DNA of 64,000 nucleotides from Fragilariopsis cylindrus CCMP1102 (GCA_900095095.1 FMBT01000378.1:123186-187185), one strand, 5' to 3'; positions 23,459 through 34,431 are shown, numbered from the stretch's first letter. The notes: a model not told the origin generated them from the sequence alone. Numbers and translations: made by a program.

Positions 23459-23546
23459 TGAGGCATGAGGCATGAAGCATGAAGCATGAAGCATGAAGCA
23501 TGAAGCATGAAGCATGAAGCATGAAGCATGAATATGAAGCATGAAG
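23459..23546 (+). repeat. Heptanucleotide tandem repeat (GCATGAA)n
   Basis: About ten near-perfect heptamer copies, preceded by GCATGAG variants and one broken unit near the right end. It generates spurious ORFs in three minus frames. Confidence 0.95.
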
Positions 23547-23690
23547 CAAATAAATTGGTATAACATATATGACGGCACATATGTTTTTCATTCAATGATC
23601 ACATACATATATCAAGATGATGCCAGCTACAATTCACATTGGGTAAATAGTCCTTGTTATTTAAAATGGTGCCGCTTTGCTCCTCAACGT

Positions 23691-25060
23691 CTTAAAAAGA
23701 TAGAAGAGTCAGCAGTCCACCGGCCTCTACTTCCAATATAGTTTTTGCTCTGCTGGTTGATCTCTTTTTCCCCAATTTTGCATACAGTGTGGACATAAGA
23801 CTATTCATTTTATATTTTGCCTGCAGTACTGGTGATACTCTACTTGATGATCTTTTCTTCTGTAGTCTTGTGTACACATTATTTGTCAACAGTGGGTTAT
23901 CTGACTTTTCCTTTATTATTTGTGTTCTTGTTGATATTTCCTTGATACCTTAGTCTTGGCTGGTTTGTTTCTATAAGGGTCTGCTGTTGTCTTATGCTAG
24001 CTCCTTCACTCTTGCATTTTTTTATTTGTTGGTTTGTATCTTCTGATCTTACATAAATTGGTTCGTTGAATATCTTCAGTTCATCTTCAGTTAGTACCAT
24101 TTCTCTCAGTGTATATATAGGTGGGCAATTTTCTTTGACAAGGAAATATCTTCTGCTACTATTCTTCCTCCTATTACAGGTGTAGTCCTATCAACACATC
24201 TTTCCTTCCACAATTCAGCAATGATAGGAACGATCAGCTTGAAGAATGCATGGGGAAGTGTTCTGTTCAATGTTTCTTCTTACCCTGATTGTTCTTCTTG
24301 TTTTGTTCTTCTTCTCTTTTCTTCTTTCTTTGTTTCTTTGCATGCAGTGTTGGGTTCTCCATTTTTCTCCTGTTTATGTACGCCTGAGAAGGTTGTCCCA
24401 TCCTATTGCTGCTGGCTCATTTACGAGTAGGTCACGTACATAATATATTGTTCATATCCTTCTTGTCTTTTAATTCTTATCATGGCATCCAAGACTGATT
24501 CTCCATTAAAGTATGTCATTAATCCCTTCTGTGCCTCCTCCTTTTGTTACATGTAAAGATGTGGTCATCATCTTCTACTGTGTACCAGCATGATGTGCAC
24601 ATTTTGTCATGGAAGTGATTTCTTTTGTGGACCCTTTCTCCTGTAGGCGGTTTCATCATGCTTTATGTTTCCTATATACCAGTCTGAATATCTCCCAGTC
24701 AATTGCTTCAAAGGTATTTTTGTACCATTTGAATCTCTTGCAGTAGTATTTTTTGTAGATGAGGTAGCTGTATGATAGTTCCTACTGTTTTCTTGAAGTC
24801 TCTTGTGATCGTTCTTTCTTCTATATAAGACTGTAATATTGTTTCCAGGTCCATTGGTACTTGTTGTTTCTTTTGTAGTCTTTTAATCCTGTTGTTGCTA
24901 GTTTGTCTGCCTCTGAGTTGAGGTAAGTATCCAGTGGCATTTCTGTCTTGTTGTAGACCATATCATCCTGATGACTCTTGACCCAATTTATCTTAGGGTA
25001 TGTTATTTTAGAGCCCTATGCAGTGCTGACAGTACATCCCATTCAGAGTTTAGTACAGTT
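23691..25060 (-). pseudogene. Decayed LINE ORF2 3' half (RNase H to C-terminus), minus strand
   Basis: Read on the minus strand, 24900-25010 gives an RNase H tail (NWVKSHQDD ... LNSEADKLA). About 24590-24660 gives PPTGERVHKRNHFHDKMCTSC, a zinc-knuckle region. About 23692-24100 gives TREM-like and VYTRLQKKRSSSR/LYAKLGKKRSTSR repeats. The same order and near-identical motifs occur on the plus strand at 27270-28394, so the two are opposed copies of one family. Frames are broken by stops and indels. Confidence 0.78.
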
Positions 25061-26312
25061 GCTAATGGTGCTGTTGGACATACATTATAAGCTTTTAATT
25101 ATGTTATCATACTGAGGATGTCTGTATGTATTTATATTCTACTTCTTGTCGGTTTGTCACACTGTAGTCTTTTGTCATATTATCTTACTTAGGTATGATA
25201 TGAATGGTGATGCTGCAGCAAGGAATGCACAGATCTCTGATCAAAAAGATAATGGATCATTTCCTGATGGTTGGCCATAGCATCAAGCTAGTAGTATTGT
25301 TCCTTCTTCATTTGCTATTACAAACCCTATTGATCCTTTGAGAGGTGTTGCTATTTATATTCATATTTGTTTGGTGTTTGTTCTACTGTTCTGTTATGAC
25401 AGTTGTAAGAGAATTCTCCTTGTTTGTGCCATTTTTGTCTATAGCTTCTGTATAGTGTGTCTGTATTCATTGGGTAGTAGAATGGCCAGAGTCTTTCACT
25501 AACTAGCTAGCTGACCATATCATCCTGATGACTCTTGACCCAAAATATTTTAGGGTATGTTATTTTAGAGCCCTGTGCAGTGCTGACAGAGTACATCCCA
25601 TGCAGAGTTTGATATAGTTGCTAATGGTGCTGTTGGATATTCATCATAAGCTTTTAATTTTGTTATCATACTGAGACTGTATGTATATATTTATATTCTA
25701 CTTCATTGTTGGTTTGTCACACTGTATTATCTTACTAGGTATGTTATGAATCATGATGCTGCAAGGAATGCACAGATCTCTGATCGAAAAGATAATGGCT
25801 CATTTCCTGATGGTTGGCGGTGTAACATGTAGCTAGTATTGTTCCTTCTTCATTTGCTAGCTATTACGAACTCTATTGATTCTTTTAAGGGTATTATATT
25901 GCTCCTCCATCTGTTGCTGCAATTACTAATTTGTTTGGGGATTTTAGTAGTTCGTAGATCGTGATTGGTGCCGTATCAAAGTTAATCTGTGTATAGTACT
26001 GTGTGGTGTGTTTTTGTTGAGACCTTAAGTAATCCATGAATGTTGTCTTCTCTGTCCTTTAATTTTCCTTCTTCATCATTGGTAAAGTTGTGCGTGTCCA
26101 TGACATCAGTTTGGGACTGCATCCCTAGGTAGCGTGTTTATGTTGTTTGATGATTTATATTCGTATGTGTTTGATGTTTGTTCTGTTCTATTCTGACAGT
26201 TGTAATAGAATTCTCCTTGTTTGTGCCATTCTTGTCTATAGCTTCTGTATAGTGTGTCTGTATTCATTGAGTAGTAGAATGGCCAAAGTCTTCCACTGAT
26301 TAGCTAGCTACT
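24955..26312 (+). repeat. Large tandem duplication within the decayed LINE
   Basis: Sequence 24955-25510 recurs at 25512-26312. Shared landmarks are ACCATATCATCCTGATGACT (24955/25512), the AATGCACAGATCTCTGATC block (25225/25770) and the GTATAGTGTGTCTGTATTCA block (25450/26247). The second unit is longer by about 240 bp. The repeated part covers the RNase H region, so this decayed copy holds it twice. Confidence 0.75.
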
Positions 26313-26469
26313 GCATGCACAGAATAAATTTGAAAGATAAATTAACAGCAAATGTATCATTTTTTATAATGAAGGTAAATTCTGTTGTTATTTTATAGTC
26401 AGGTATCCATTTTATTACACTCACTTCGTAGTTATGTGTTGCAATGTGAATGGATATCATAGTATGACA

Positions 26470-26482
26470 ACACAAAACAAAA

Positions 26483-26513
<31 letters not shown>

Positions 26514-26515
26514 CA
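26470..26515 (+). repeat. (CA)n(TA)n compound microsatellite
   Basis: About eight CA units run directly into about nine TA units. Confidence 0.9.
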
Positions 26516-26519
26516 CCCT

Positions 26520-27150
26520 TTTCAACTGAATTAAATATATCAACACAGGGATTTGTAACTTCAGCACCATCCATCACTATAAGACAATGGGTTTGTACCA
26601 CCTTCCCCTTTTTTCATACCCTGCTGGATGACATGGTGTCCGTAATTCACCAAAAAAAACAGGATCATAGTATGAATCCGTCCAGGATAATGGTCCTGGA
26701 TGGAACATCATTTGTATAGTTCACAAAATACCAATTAAATGGCTCTCACCATCTGCTTGTAGATCATTTGTTGTTGCATTGTATGTAATACCTAATGATA
26801 AAGAACACAAATTATCATTACCTGCACCCAAGAATTGATGGTGTTGTTCCTAATAATGCTGATATCTATTATTGAGATTATTAATACTGTCATGTAATAC
26901 AACAACAACAACAACAACAAGGTAAAAATTGAAGTAAAAGTCATCCCAAGAACTATCTTCTTACTGGTACAGATACTCTTATTGTTCTGATTTGTTCTGT
27001 TCTGGTCTCCATATAGTCTGCAGGCTGCGGAGCTATGTTATCAGTGAGCACATGACTGCGCCTGCCGCAGAGCCTGAGTCCTATAGATTAGACTCTGTCA
27101 TAGTGGATCACTCGTGCTTCAGGTCACCCATCCTTTTGAAGTTCTATCCA
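26520..27150. other. Spacer between opposed LINE copies
   Basis: No gene is recognised. An ACA trinucleotide run lies near 26899-26920. The GC-richer stretch at 27010-27130 is unassigned and may be more 5' LINE sequence. Confidence 0.45.
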
Positions 27151-27275
27151 ATGGGATAGATCTTGCTATGCTCCCACCAAAGAAAAGTGTCATTGTTACC
27201 ACTGTTACATAATATTACAAGAAAACTTCAGCTACTAAAGGAATCCAGTGGGTCCATAAATTTTGCATTAAGAAG

Positions 27276-28394
27276 TTGCCTACAGGAGAAAGAGTCCATC
27301 AACGAGACCACTTCCATGACAAACGATGTGCATCATGCTTGGATGATGAAGATGATGACCACATATTCCAATGTTCTAAAAGAAGAAGCGTAAGGAAGAA
27401 GGTTATCAACCAAATTATAAATGTACTTCGCAACACAGTAGACACAAACTTGTGTGACATACTGCAAGAAGGATTAATGGCTTACTTCAAAGGAGAATGC
27501 ATGTCCAACACCATGTTCAGAATAAGAGGAAAGAAAGGCATGGGAAGGTACAAAAATTTGATAGATGAACAATCAGTAATAGGATGGGATAATCTATTAG
27601 GAGGAAAATTTTCAAAGGAGTGGAGACTACAACAGAAGGCATATAGGACAAGATTAAGATTAGTAGATCCAATTGAGTATGATAGGATAAAAAGAAAGAA
27701 GCAAAGAAAACAAGAGCAACAAAATGAAGCAAACAATAACAAGAAAACAACCAAAAGCAAAAACAAAACAGAAGAATTCCATGGTTTCTTTCAAGCAATA
27801 GTACCAATCATATTAGAAATGTGGACAGATAGGTGCATTGATCGCAATACACCAGTACTCGGAGGCAGAATAGTAGCAGAATATGATTCACTTTCCAAAA
27901 AAGTCACCCATCTGTATACACTGAGAGAAATGGGACTGCCAGAAGATGAAATCAAGATATACGACGAAAGCCTAAAATCAAAACTAGCAGACACAAACCA
28001 GCAATTGAAAAAGTGGATCAACAGATGGAAACCAGTAATAGATCATAGCATGAAAAGAGTGAAGGAATTAGCACAAGAAAACAGCAAACCGATATGGCAA
28101 CACTTCACTGCAAACAAACCAGCAAAGACCAAAGTCTCAAGGAAAATATCACAGCAAACTAAATCAAAGAAGTATTCCAGTAACCCATTGACGAATGTGT
28201 ACACCAGGTTAAAGAAGAAGAGATCATCAAGTAGAGTACTTCCAGTAATAAAGAAAATCAAACATAAGGTGAATAACTTGATAACAGCACTGTACACTAA
28301 ACTGGGGAAGAAGAGATCAACTAGCAGAGAGCAATCAGAATTGGAGGTGGGAAAGCAGATGATTGATGACAGATTTGGAGATGAACCTAAGTAA
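27276..28394 (+). CDS. LINE ORF2 C-terminal fragment, open but 5'-truncated
   Basis: This 372-aa open frame has no RT or endonuclease. It begins in a zinc-knuckle segment (LPTGERVHQRDHFHDKRCASC ... DDHIFQC, pattern CxxC...HxxxxC). A block with IGWDNLLGGKFSKEW and a WTDRC helix block follow. It ends with two similar basic repeats (VYTRLKKKRSSSR, LYTKLGKKRSTSR). The intact element's ORF2 has the equivalent order (LLPTATTLYRQR, CSLCHQEE..HILRC, IGWRHFFSGKISTAW). This is therefore the end of a related ORF2. It is either a 5'-truncated insertion, as LINEs often leave, or a decayed copy. It is unlikely to be an independent gene. Confidence 0.75.
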   Translation: MPTGERVHQRDHFHDKRCASCLDDEDDDHIFQCSKRRSVRKKVINQIINVLRNTVDTNLCDILQEGLMAYFKGECMSNTMFRIRGKKGMGRYKNLIDEQSVIGWDNLLGGKFSKEWRLQQKAYRTRLRLVDPIEYDRIKRKKQRKQEQQNEANNNKKTTKSKNKTEEFHGFFQAIVPIILEMWTDRCIDRNTPVLGGRIVAEYDSLSKKVTHLYTLREMGLPEDEIKIYDESLKSKLADTNQQLKKWINRWKPVIDHSMKRVKELAQENSKPIWQHFTANKPAKTKVSRKISQQTKSKKYSSNPLTNVYTRLKKKRSSSRVLPVIKKIKHKVNNLITALYTKLGKKRSTSREQSELEVGKQMIDDRFGDEPK

Positions 28395-29363
28395 TAAATA
28401 AATGTAGAATAAATTTGGCGGGTCTATCGTTGACTTTCTGTCTTTCTAAGACCTTAAGGAGCGAAGAGGCAGCTATTAAATAATAAGTTATACACATAAT
28501 ATTACTACCGTACAGTATTATGTTGAATACAACATAAGATAAGACATTTCGGAGTATTTATTTTTCAATTAATATTTACCACCGCTGATGTCGCAACCAC
28601 TGTTGAAGAATTTTTATCAAAGCAGCGATCTCCTCAACTGGAAGTATGAACTGTTAAGTATTAAGTTTTTACGTACAAAGCTTGTTGTAGCTGTATAATA
28701 GTAACCAACGATATTCTTATACGGACTGTACACATGATACAGACTAGCACCCTATGTAATATAATTTCGCGTTAATTATTATTGTAAGTCATCGGAACTC
28801 TATTCAACATACGTAATTAAATTTACACTATCTATTAATATCATTTAATTTTGCGTTAATTGTTACTGTCTGTCTTCGGAACTCTGCGCCAACATACATT
28901 TACGTTATTTAAATTCACAAACTCACTTACATCAATATTGTTCTTTGTCCTTCAAATAAATATATATGGTATTTACGAAGTAGTCCTAAGTAGCGGGAGC
29001 CCTATGTACCTGCTTTTTAGTCTCCTCTTCTGTGTTTCTTAGCATTGAAGCGCGAGGTGACTAACTTTTTACAATACAGTACTGTAATTATTAGATCTTT
29101 AGCATACACAGTAGGGCGATGGCGTTTTGGATTTCAAGAATATTGTACAGTACTGACGTAAGAAGTATTCATTCAAGATATAAGATAAAAGAATACACAC
29201 GAGAGTGGGTTCCCTAGATTCTTTTTTTGAGGTCTCTCGTTTGTCTCATAAAAACCAAAGGAAACAATACAATACATTACACAATAAAATAAAATAAGAT
29301 AAAATACAAGATTCAACTCAATTCAATTCAACACTCAAGCAATAATATAATACTCAAGCAACA
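28395..29363. other. Intergenic region
   Basis: AT-rich sequence with no convincing gene. A repeated motif 'ttaattattattgtaagtcatcggaact' / 'ttaattgttactgtctgtcttcggaact' occurs at about 28772 and 28855. The last 80 bases before 29364 are rich in AATAAAATAA and CAATTCAATTC repeats and are probably 5' UTR or promoter. Confidence 0.5.
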
Positions 29364-31526
29364 ATGTCGATTGAACATACTGTATCACCATTCGAAGGTA
29401 ATAATAATAATAATAATAATGATAATGCTAGTCAAGAACGATTATCGTTCCCATCATCTGCAATGTCAATCTCAAAACAACGTCAGTCACAACAATTATC
29501 TGTACCAGATTTAACAGAACAAATGAAGATACCAATAACACAAGATGAAGCCGATGTTGTAGATGCTGCATTAGCCGATGAAATGAATAAATTAAATATG
29601 ACCGATTATGATAAAATTAACTTTGAAGTCTATGGTATTAATGAAGATATTGATGAAAATCAATCGAGATTTTTTTTACGTCAAAAATTTATAGAATTAG
29701 AATACGAATTAGAAAAACAAGTTCAAAATAGGTCTATGTTAATAGGTGGATTAAAAGCAGGCAGAAAGGCGGCCAAAAACAAAAATCGGTTTAGTAAAAA
29801 AACTAGTAGTAAAGAAACAACAACAACAAATATGAAATATGAATTTCAAAAATATCCAGAGTATGTCAATACGAAACAATTTCATTTAGCATTTTTACGT
29901 TCGGCACGATTTGATACCAAATTAGCGGCGGAAAAAATTATTCGACATTTTACACAAAAACAGGATTTATTTGGTAGTAATAACAGTGACGTTATGGGAC
30001 GTGATGTAAAATTATCCGATTTATCAAAAGCTGATAAGATTGTACTAGAAAGTGGTATGGTACAGATATTACCAGTACGTGACACCGGTGGACGATTTAT
30101 ATTTGTTCTACGTCCTGATATATATCCAAAAGTTGTAAAAGAAAATGGTCCACAAATAACGGTTAAAAATATGGTCAGAGCATGGTTCTATATCTGGTCC
30201 GTCTATGGATTTCAAAATGAAGAATTTCAAAAAAAGGGTATGGTAATTATTATATACATTGTAGGAATGACAACAAACATGTTATGCCTACCATTAGCCA
30301 AAGAAATTTGTATACGAAGAGATGCATTGCCCAATAAAGTAGTAGCAATTCATATTTGTTATGATAAACAAAAATTACGACCATGGATGGCTGCACATAG
30401 TTTATATTCATTATCCAAAAGAAATCGTGTTCGATTACGGAAACATTATGGTGATCATGGTGAAGTCATCTTTAAATTACAAACCTATGGTATACCAGTA
30501 AATGAGACCGATCATTTCCCAAAAAATGGTAGCGTACCATTAAAATTACATTATGAATGGTTAATGACACAAAAATATCATGAGGAACAAGAACAAGAAG
30601 TTCAAACTCAAGTTCAAGATGTTCAAAATGTACAATCACATAGTCTAAATCTACCGGACGTTAGTAGTAGTAATTTTACTGTCGATATTGATATCATTGA
30701 TGAAGCTGATCTAAGTGAGATACTACTACTAGGGGACGAGCAGGTGAATACGATTGACATTGTGAATAAAAATAAAAATAACAGTAATAACCCCGTCATT
30801 AGTAATAGTAATATCGTTGAACTAGTCGAAGCCGATAATAATAAACATGAAGATGAAGGTGAACATGAACATGAACATGAACAAGGTAATAACGATAATG
30901 ATAATGATGGCAACAGTGACAGTGATGACGAATTTCCTTATGTGACTATTGCACCCACAATCAATGATGTGTTATTTGGGAAAGGAAAATTGGTGAAGAA
31001 TCATTATGGGAATCTACAATGTATCGAACTTGTAACCATCCATGAAATTGAATATGAAAAAGCTAGTAAATTTGCCAAGACTGATATCTCCGAACGGATT
31101 ATATCAATGATTCATGACGATTACAAAGGTAAATTTTTAAAATTGAATCCAAAACACAATCATTGGGAAGAAGTGGATCGAACTACAGCACGTGAAAAAA
31201 TATCCCATTATTTTCGTCAACGAAGAAAAATAAAGACGACAACTAATAATAATGCAAAGAATAATACGGCTACGACTAGTACGGCCACTACGGCTACTAG
31301 CACGGCTGCTTCTATGATTTCATCAGTAGCATCGCCATCATCAATAACATCATCATCTATTAAACGTGATGTACCATTCCCATCATTCTCATCATCACTA
31401 TTATCTAATACTACACCTACTACTACAACAACTACAATGATGAATGACGGTAGTATGACGAACAGTGAACAACCACCTACTCATTCGAATGAAGAACAAA
31501 GATTTTGGAAAAGAAGTCGTGCGTAA
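29364..31526 (+). CDS. CRAL-TRIO-like / DUF6824 fusion protein, intronless paralogue
   Basis: This 720-aa protein has the same two-part architecture as the gene at 11150-14343. The CRAL-TRIO/Sec14-like region lies at about residues 170-395 (FHLAFLRSARFD, GRDVKLSDLSKADK, MVIIIYIVGMTTN, DALPNKVVAIHICYD, FKLQTYGIPVNE). After an acidic His/Glu/Asp/Asn linker, DUF6824 occupies about 530-620 (INDVLFGKGKLVKNHYGNLQ, REKISHYFRQRRK). The DUF6824 here is uninterrupted; the paralogue's intron would fall after the residue matching LKKDRK. The N-terminus also matches the paralogue (DEMNKLNMTDYDKINFEVYGI versus KEMELLSFTHKSKINFDVHGI). Function is unknown. Lipid-responsive regulation is a possible reading of the fusion but is only inference. 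Confidence 0.8.
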   Translation: MSIEHTVSPFEGNNNNNNNDNASQERLSFPSSAMSISKQRQSQQLSVPDLTEQMKIPITQDEADVVDAALADEMNKLNMTDYDKINFEVYGINEDIDENQSRFFLRQKFIELEYELEKQVQNRSMLIGGLKAGRKAAKNKNRFSKKTSSKETTTTNMKYEFQKYPEYVNTKQFHLAFLRSARFDTKLAAEKIIRHFTQKQDLFGSNNSDVMGRDVKLSDLSKADKIVLESGMVQILPVRDTGGRFIFVLRPDIYPKVVKENGPQITVKNMVRAWFYIWSVYGFQNEEFQKKGMVIIIYIVGMTTNMLCLPLAKEICIRRDALPNKVVAIHICYDKQKLRPWMAAHSLYSLSKRNRVRLRKHYGDHGEVIFKLQTYGIPVNETDHFPKNGSVPLKLHYEWLMTQKYHEEQEQEVQTQVQDVQNVQSHSLNLPDVSSSNFTVDIDIIDEADLSEILLLGDEQVNTIDIVNKNKNNSNNPVISNSNIVELVEADNNKHEDEGEHEHEHEQGNNDNDNDGNSDSDDEFPYVTIAPTINDVLFGKGKLVKNHYGNLQCIELVTIHEIEYEKASKFAKTDISERIISMIHDDYKGKFLKLNPKHNHWEEVDRTTAREKISHYFRQRRKIKTTTNNNAKNNTATTSTATTATSTAASMISSVASPSSITSSSIKRDVPFPSFSSSLLSNTTPTTTTTTMMNDGSMTNSEQPPTHSNEEQRFWKRSRA

Positions 31527-31782
31527 ATAATAATGAGTGAATTGTGGCAGGCACGAGGCCGACTACCAAATATATAAATCACAATAATACTTCATGTATA
31601 TTTTTCTTCTTGAGCTATTTTATAAAAGAAAGAACTTGTATTAATTAATATACTCTTTTCTTTACGAAGAATCGAAAACGCGCACCTATTTTAACCAATT
31701 TATACCCAACTACTAATCTAGCTAGTACTGAATCTACGTAGAATCTACGTAGGAATTTTTGCCAACCTCTAAATCGTAGCTC
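31527..31782. other. Spacer and probable 5' UTR of the LINE
   Basis: A direct repeat of GAATCTACGTA (about 31731-31753) precedes the LINE ORF1 start by about 30 bp and may mark the element's 5' end. No target-site duplication could be paired with the 3' end by eye. Confidence 0.4.
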
Positions 31783-34431
31783 ATGACAATGGGATTCGAA
31801 GGAGATGGCGACCCACCCTCAGGGATTGTGGAAGCCGTAGAGGATGCTACAGAGGTCGCGATGGACCTGGAAGAGACATCTAACACAACGGGAGGAAAAT
31901 CCGTGGAAAATTCAGGAAGATCATCCCTCCAGACCGAGGCAGCAAAAACAGCAGGTACAACACCTACCGTCATGCAGAAGATAGACGAAGAGATCGACGA
32001 CGAAGAGATCGAGTACGATGAGGACTACAAGAACAGGAACTGGAGAAAAATCAACGTCGCTTTCAAGGTAGATGACCTTAATGGATGGGAAATCAGCAGC
32101 CCAAACAGTCTGAATACCTTAGAGGAAGAAAGTTACAAACCAATGAAGCACCACCCAATCATGTCGAAACTGGCAAATTTTGTCGCAGCAGCACAATCGA
32201 AATGTAAAACAGTAAAGTTCATGAGCTCAAGGAACAAACTAGTATTAGATACAAAGGTTTGTATGGACAGCTGGTCCATCAATTCATTTAAATCTTATTT
32301 TGCTTACTCCATAATCAAGAACCGTCAAAGAAACGTTCAAGTAACCTTACACATCGATTACGGTCAGACGCAAAGCCTATGGAAACTAAAACACAAGTTA
32401 AGTGACACACTCAAATCGGAGGGTTTATGGATCATCAATCATAATGGACCAATTGATGTTGTCGAGACAACACAACTTGGTTTCATGACAAAATTTCATC
32501 CTGAGTTACACCGAGTCGGATTTCAAAACAAACTGAATACTAGTATCAAAGAATTCTTAGTGGTAAGGAAGACAGATCTAAAACTGAGAGCACAATCAAT
32601 TGCTGGATTGAAAGAATGGAAAGGAGAGAAACTCCCAGAAGTCCAAATCATAAATTTGACACTACCAGGATCAGTGAATAAAGGGAATAAAGCGAAAGTC
32701 CAAGCCGTAGGGATATGTGTTCAAAGCAAGTACAGGTCATTATTCAGATATATTTTGTCTACAGTATGTTATGACATGGGATACGATTACGTCGATTTCT
32801 CAATGAAATACGATAAACAACTTCAGCCAACATACAACAAAATGGTTAGAACGCATGAAGAATTTATGTTTAATCACAAAGTAATCAATATTCATCAGAT
32901 GGAGAGGACCGAAATGGCAACGTGTTTACCAGAACTACAAATCATACCAACAGTAATTGCGGTCGATGAGACAGTAATCACAGAACGGAATGGAACATGG
33001 ATTCTGTTAATGACGCTTCCTCTAGTACAAAAGGATCTCGATAAGATAGACAGTATCATTACAAATAATCCATTAATGACAGACAGGAAATTTAATCACC
33101 ATCCTTTTCGTAAGCGACAACCAACTGAATGTATGAATCTGGAGGCTCTCTCCGCTCAGACAAACAGATACAAGGATTTTACTGCAACACCTCTTGGATC
33201 AAATGACACTTGGAGAAGCAAACTTTTTCCACCGAAGAATATTACAACCCAGAAAGGAGGAAGATCCACAAGAACAACAATGTCAATTGACGACGAGACA
33301 GTAGCTACTTTAGCAGATACTATAGCTACATTACAAAAACAAATGCAACAAATGGAAGACAAAATGAGTTCGACAGCAACGACGATTACATCAATCAAAG
33401 AGAGAGTGACGATTGGAGAATCAAAGGGAAAGAAACAGGCAGCTGCCATAGGAGTGCTAGAAGACACCCAAGAGCGACTTGCGTCAACTGTAACAGGACA
33501 AATGAAACTGATCAACGACAAGATGGAAGAAGCAAAAGCAGAAAAAGCAGAGAGTGACAGAGTACTGCATTCGATGCTTCAACAACTACTGACGAGCAAT
33601 AGCAATAGCAATGTCAATGGCGGTGACAGTAATAATATGATCACACCACCACCAGTACAGACAACAATAACAAACAATAACAACGCCCAACAAGTACAGA
33701 TATACAGCAGTGGATCGTCCACTCAAAATACACTTTCGAATACTGGAAGCATTGCTCCATCAACATCCGGTAAAGTAAAAAGAAATAGCAAATCAATGTC
33801 AAATACCAACAACGAACAAGCAACTAAATCACCTGAAAGAAGTAAACAAAGACATAATAAACATATACCAAATGAGATTGATTTCGATCACTTCACCAAT
33901 GACAATACCAATGAAACGGAGGACATCGACATGGACAGTCATCTACAGATCAAACCAGCTCCACCCGAAATACAAGCAAATACTCAATCAAACTCAACAG
34001 ATGTTGAAATGGACGACGGAGACGGATATCAAGACAGCAACAGAGTAGGCTACGTAGGATCAGACGCATCTTTCGGAACCAGAGATTCACACGAAACATT
34101 GACAGTAGTGGAAGAAGAACAATCAATCACCAGCCACAATTTCAATAACACAATAAACGAAATGGATTATACAACTGACTTCATTTCAGTATTGAATGGA
34201 TCACCGAACCGAAACACACTAAGACAACGTCGAATCGACCATCTCTCACCAAATCAATACTCTGTATTAGAAACAGAAAACAATGATAGTAATAACATTA
34301 ACAATATCAATAATAACAATAATAATAATAATAATAATAATAATAGTAACAATATTAACGATAATACCGATATCGAAACCAACCCAACAAATACATCTGC
34401 AAAGACAGATATGAATTCACACAATGAATAG
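31783..34431 (+). CDS. LINE ORF1 protein (gag-like, coiled coil)
   Basis: This is the first ORF of the retrotransposon, 882 aa. After an acidic N-terminus, residues about 85-440 form a conserved-looking globular region (WRKINVAFKVDDLNGWEIS, VQVTLHIDYGQTQSLWKLK, GYDYVDFSMKYDKQLQPTY). I cannot assign it to a named domain. Residues about 500-605 are a coiled coil (TLADTIATLQKQMQQMEDK and following heptads), likely to drive multimerisation. No CCHC knuckle is seen. The C-terminal third is Asn/Ser/Thr-rich with an Asn tract. In LINEs the ORF1 product normally binds element RNA in an RNP; that role is inferred from position. The stop overlaps the ORF2 start. Either of two nearby Met codons (31783, 31789) could be the start. 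Confidence 0.8.
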   Translation: MTMGFEGDGDPPSGIVEAVEDATEVAMDLEETSNTTGGKSVENSGRSSLQTEAAKTAGTTPTVMQKIDEEIDDEEIEYDEDYKNRNWRKINVAFKVDDLNGWEISSPNSLNTLEEESYKPMKHHPIMSKLANFVAAAQSKCKTVKFMSSRNKLVLDTKVCMDSWSINSFKSYFAYSIIKNRQRNVQVTLHIDYGQTQSLWKLKHKLSDTLKSEGLWIINHNGPIDVVETTQLGFMTKFHPELHRVGFQNKLNTSIKEFLVVRKTDLKLRAQSIAGLKEWKGEKLPEVQIINLTLPGSVNKGNKAKVQAVGICVQSKYRSLFRYILSTVCYDMGYDYVDFSMKYDKQLQPTYNKMVRTHEEFMFNHKVINIHQMERTEMATCLPELQIIPTVIAVDETVITERNGTWILLMTLPLVQKDLDKIDSIITNNPLMTDRKFNHHPFRKRQPTECMNLEALSAQTNRYKDFTATPLGSNDTWRSKLFPPKNITTQKGGRSTRTTMSIDDETVATLADTIATLQKQMQQMEDKMSSTATTITSIKERVTIGESKGKKQAAAIGVLEDTQERLASTVTGQMKLINDKMEEAKAEKAESDRVLHSMLQQLLTSNSNSNVNGGDSNNMITPPPVQTTITNNNNAQQVQIYSSGSSTQNTLSNTGSIAPSTSGKVKRNSKSMSNTNNEQATKSPERSKQRHNKHIPNEIDFDHFTNDNTNETEDIDMDSHLQIKPAPPEIQANTQSNSTDVEMDDGDGYQDSNRVGYVGSDASFGTRDSHETLTVVEEEQSITSHNFNNTINEMDYTTDFISVLNGSPNRNTLRQRRIDHLSPNQYSVLETENNDSNNINNINNNNNNNNNNNNSNNINDNTDIETNPTNTSAKTDMNSHNE

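Larger units (their letters stand above)
22190..23690. other. Intergenic region with tandem duplication and heptamer satellite
   Basis: No gene is seen. It holds the 180-bp tandem duplication (22549-22909) and the GCATGAA heptamer run (23459-23546). The short ORFs over the heptamer run are artefacts of the repeat. Confidence 0.6.

Noticed and set aside
23411-23546. Possible CRISPR-like repeat array
   Set aside because: The heptamers are contiguous with no spacers, and the DNA is eukaryotic.
23270-23595. Three overlapping minus-strand ORFs with HASCFML repeats
   Set aside because: They are translations of the GCATGAA heptamer satellite in three frames.
27010-27130. GC-richer patch considered as a tRNA or other RNA gene
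   Set aside because: No acceptor-stem pairing or T-loop motif could be found; it more likely belongs to decayed LINE sequence.
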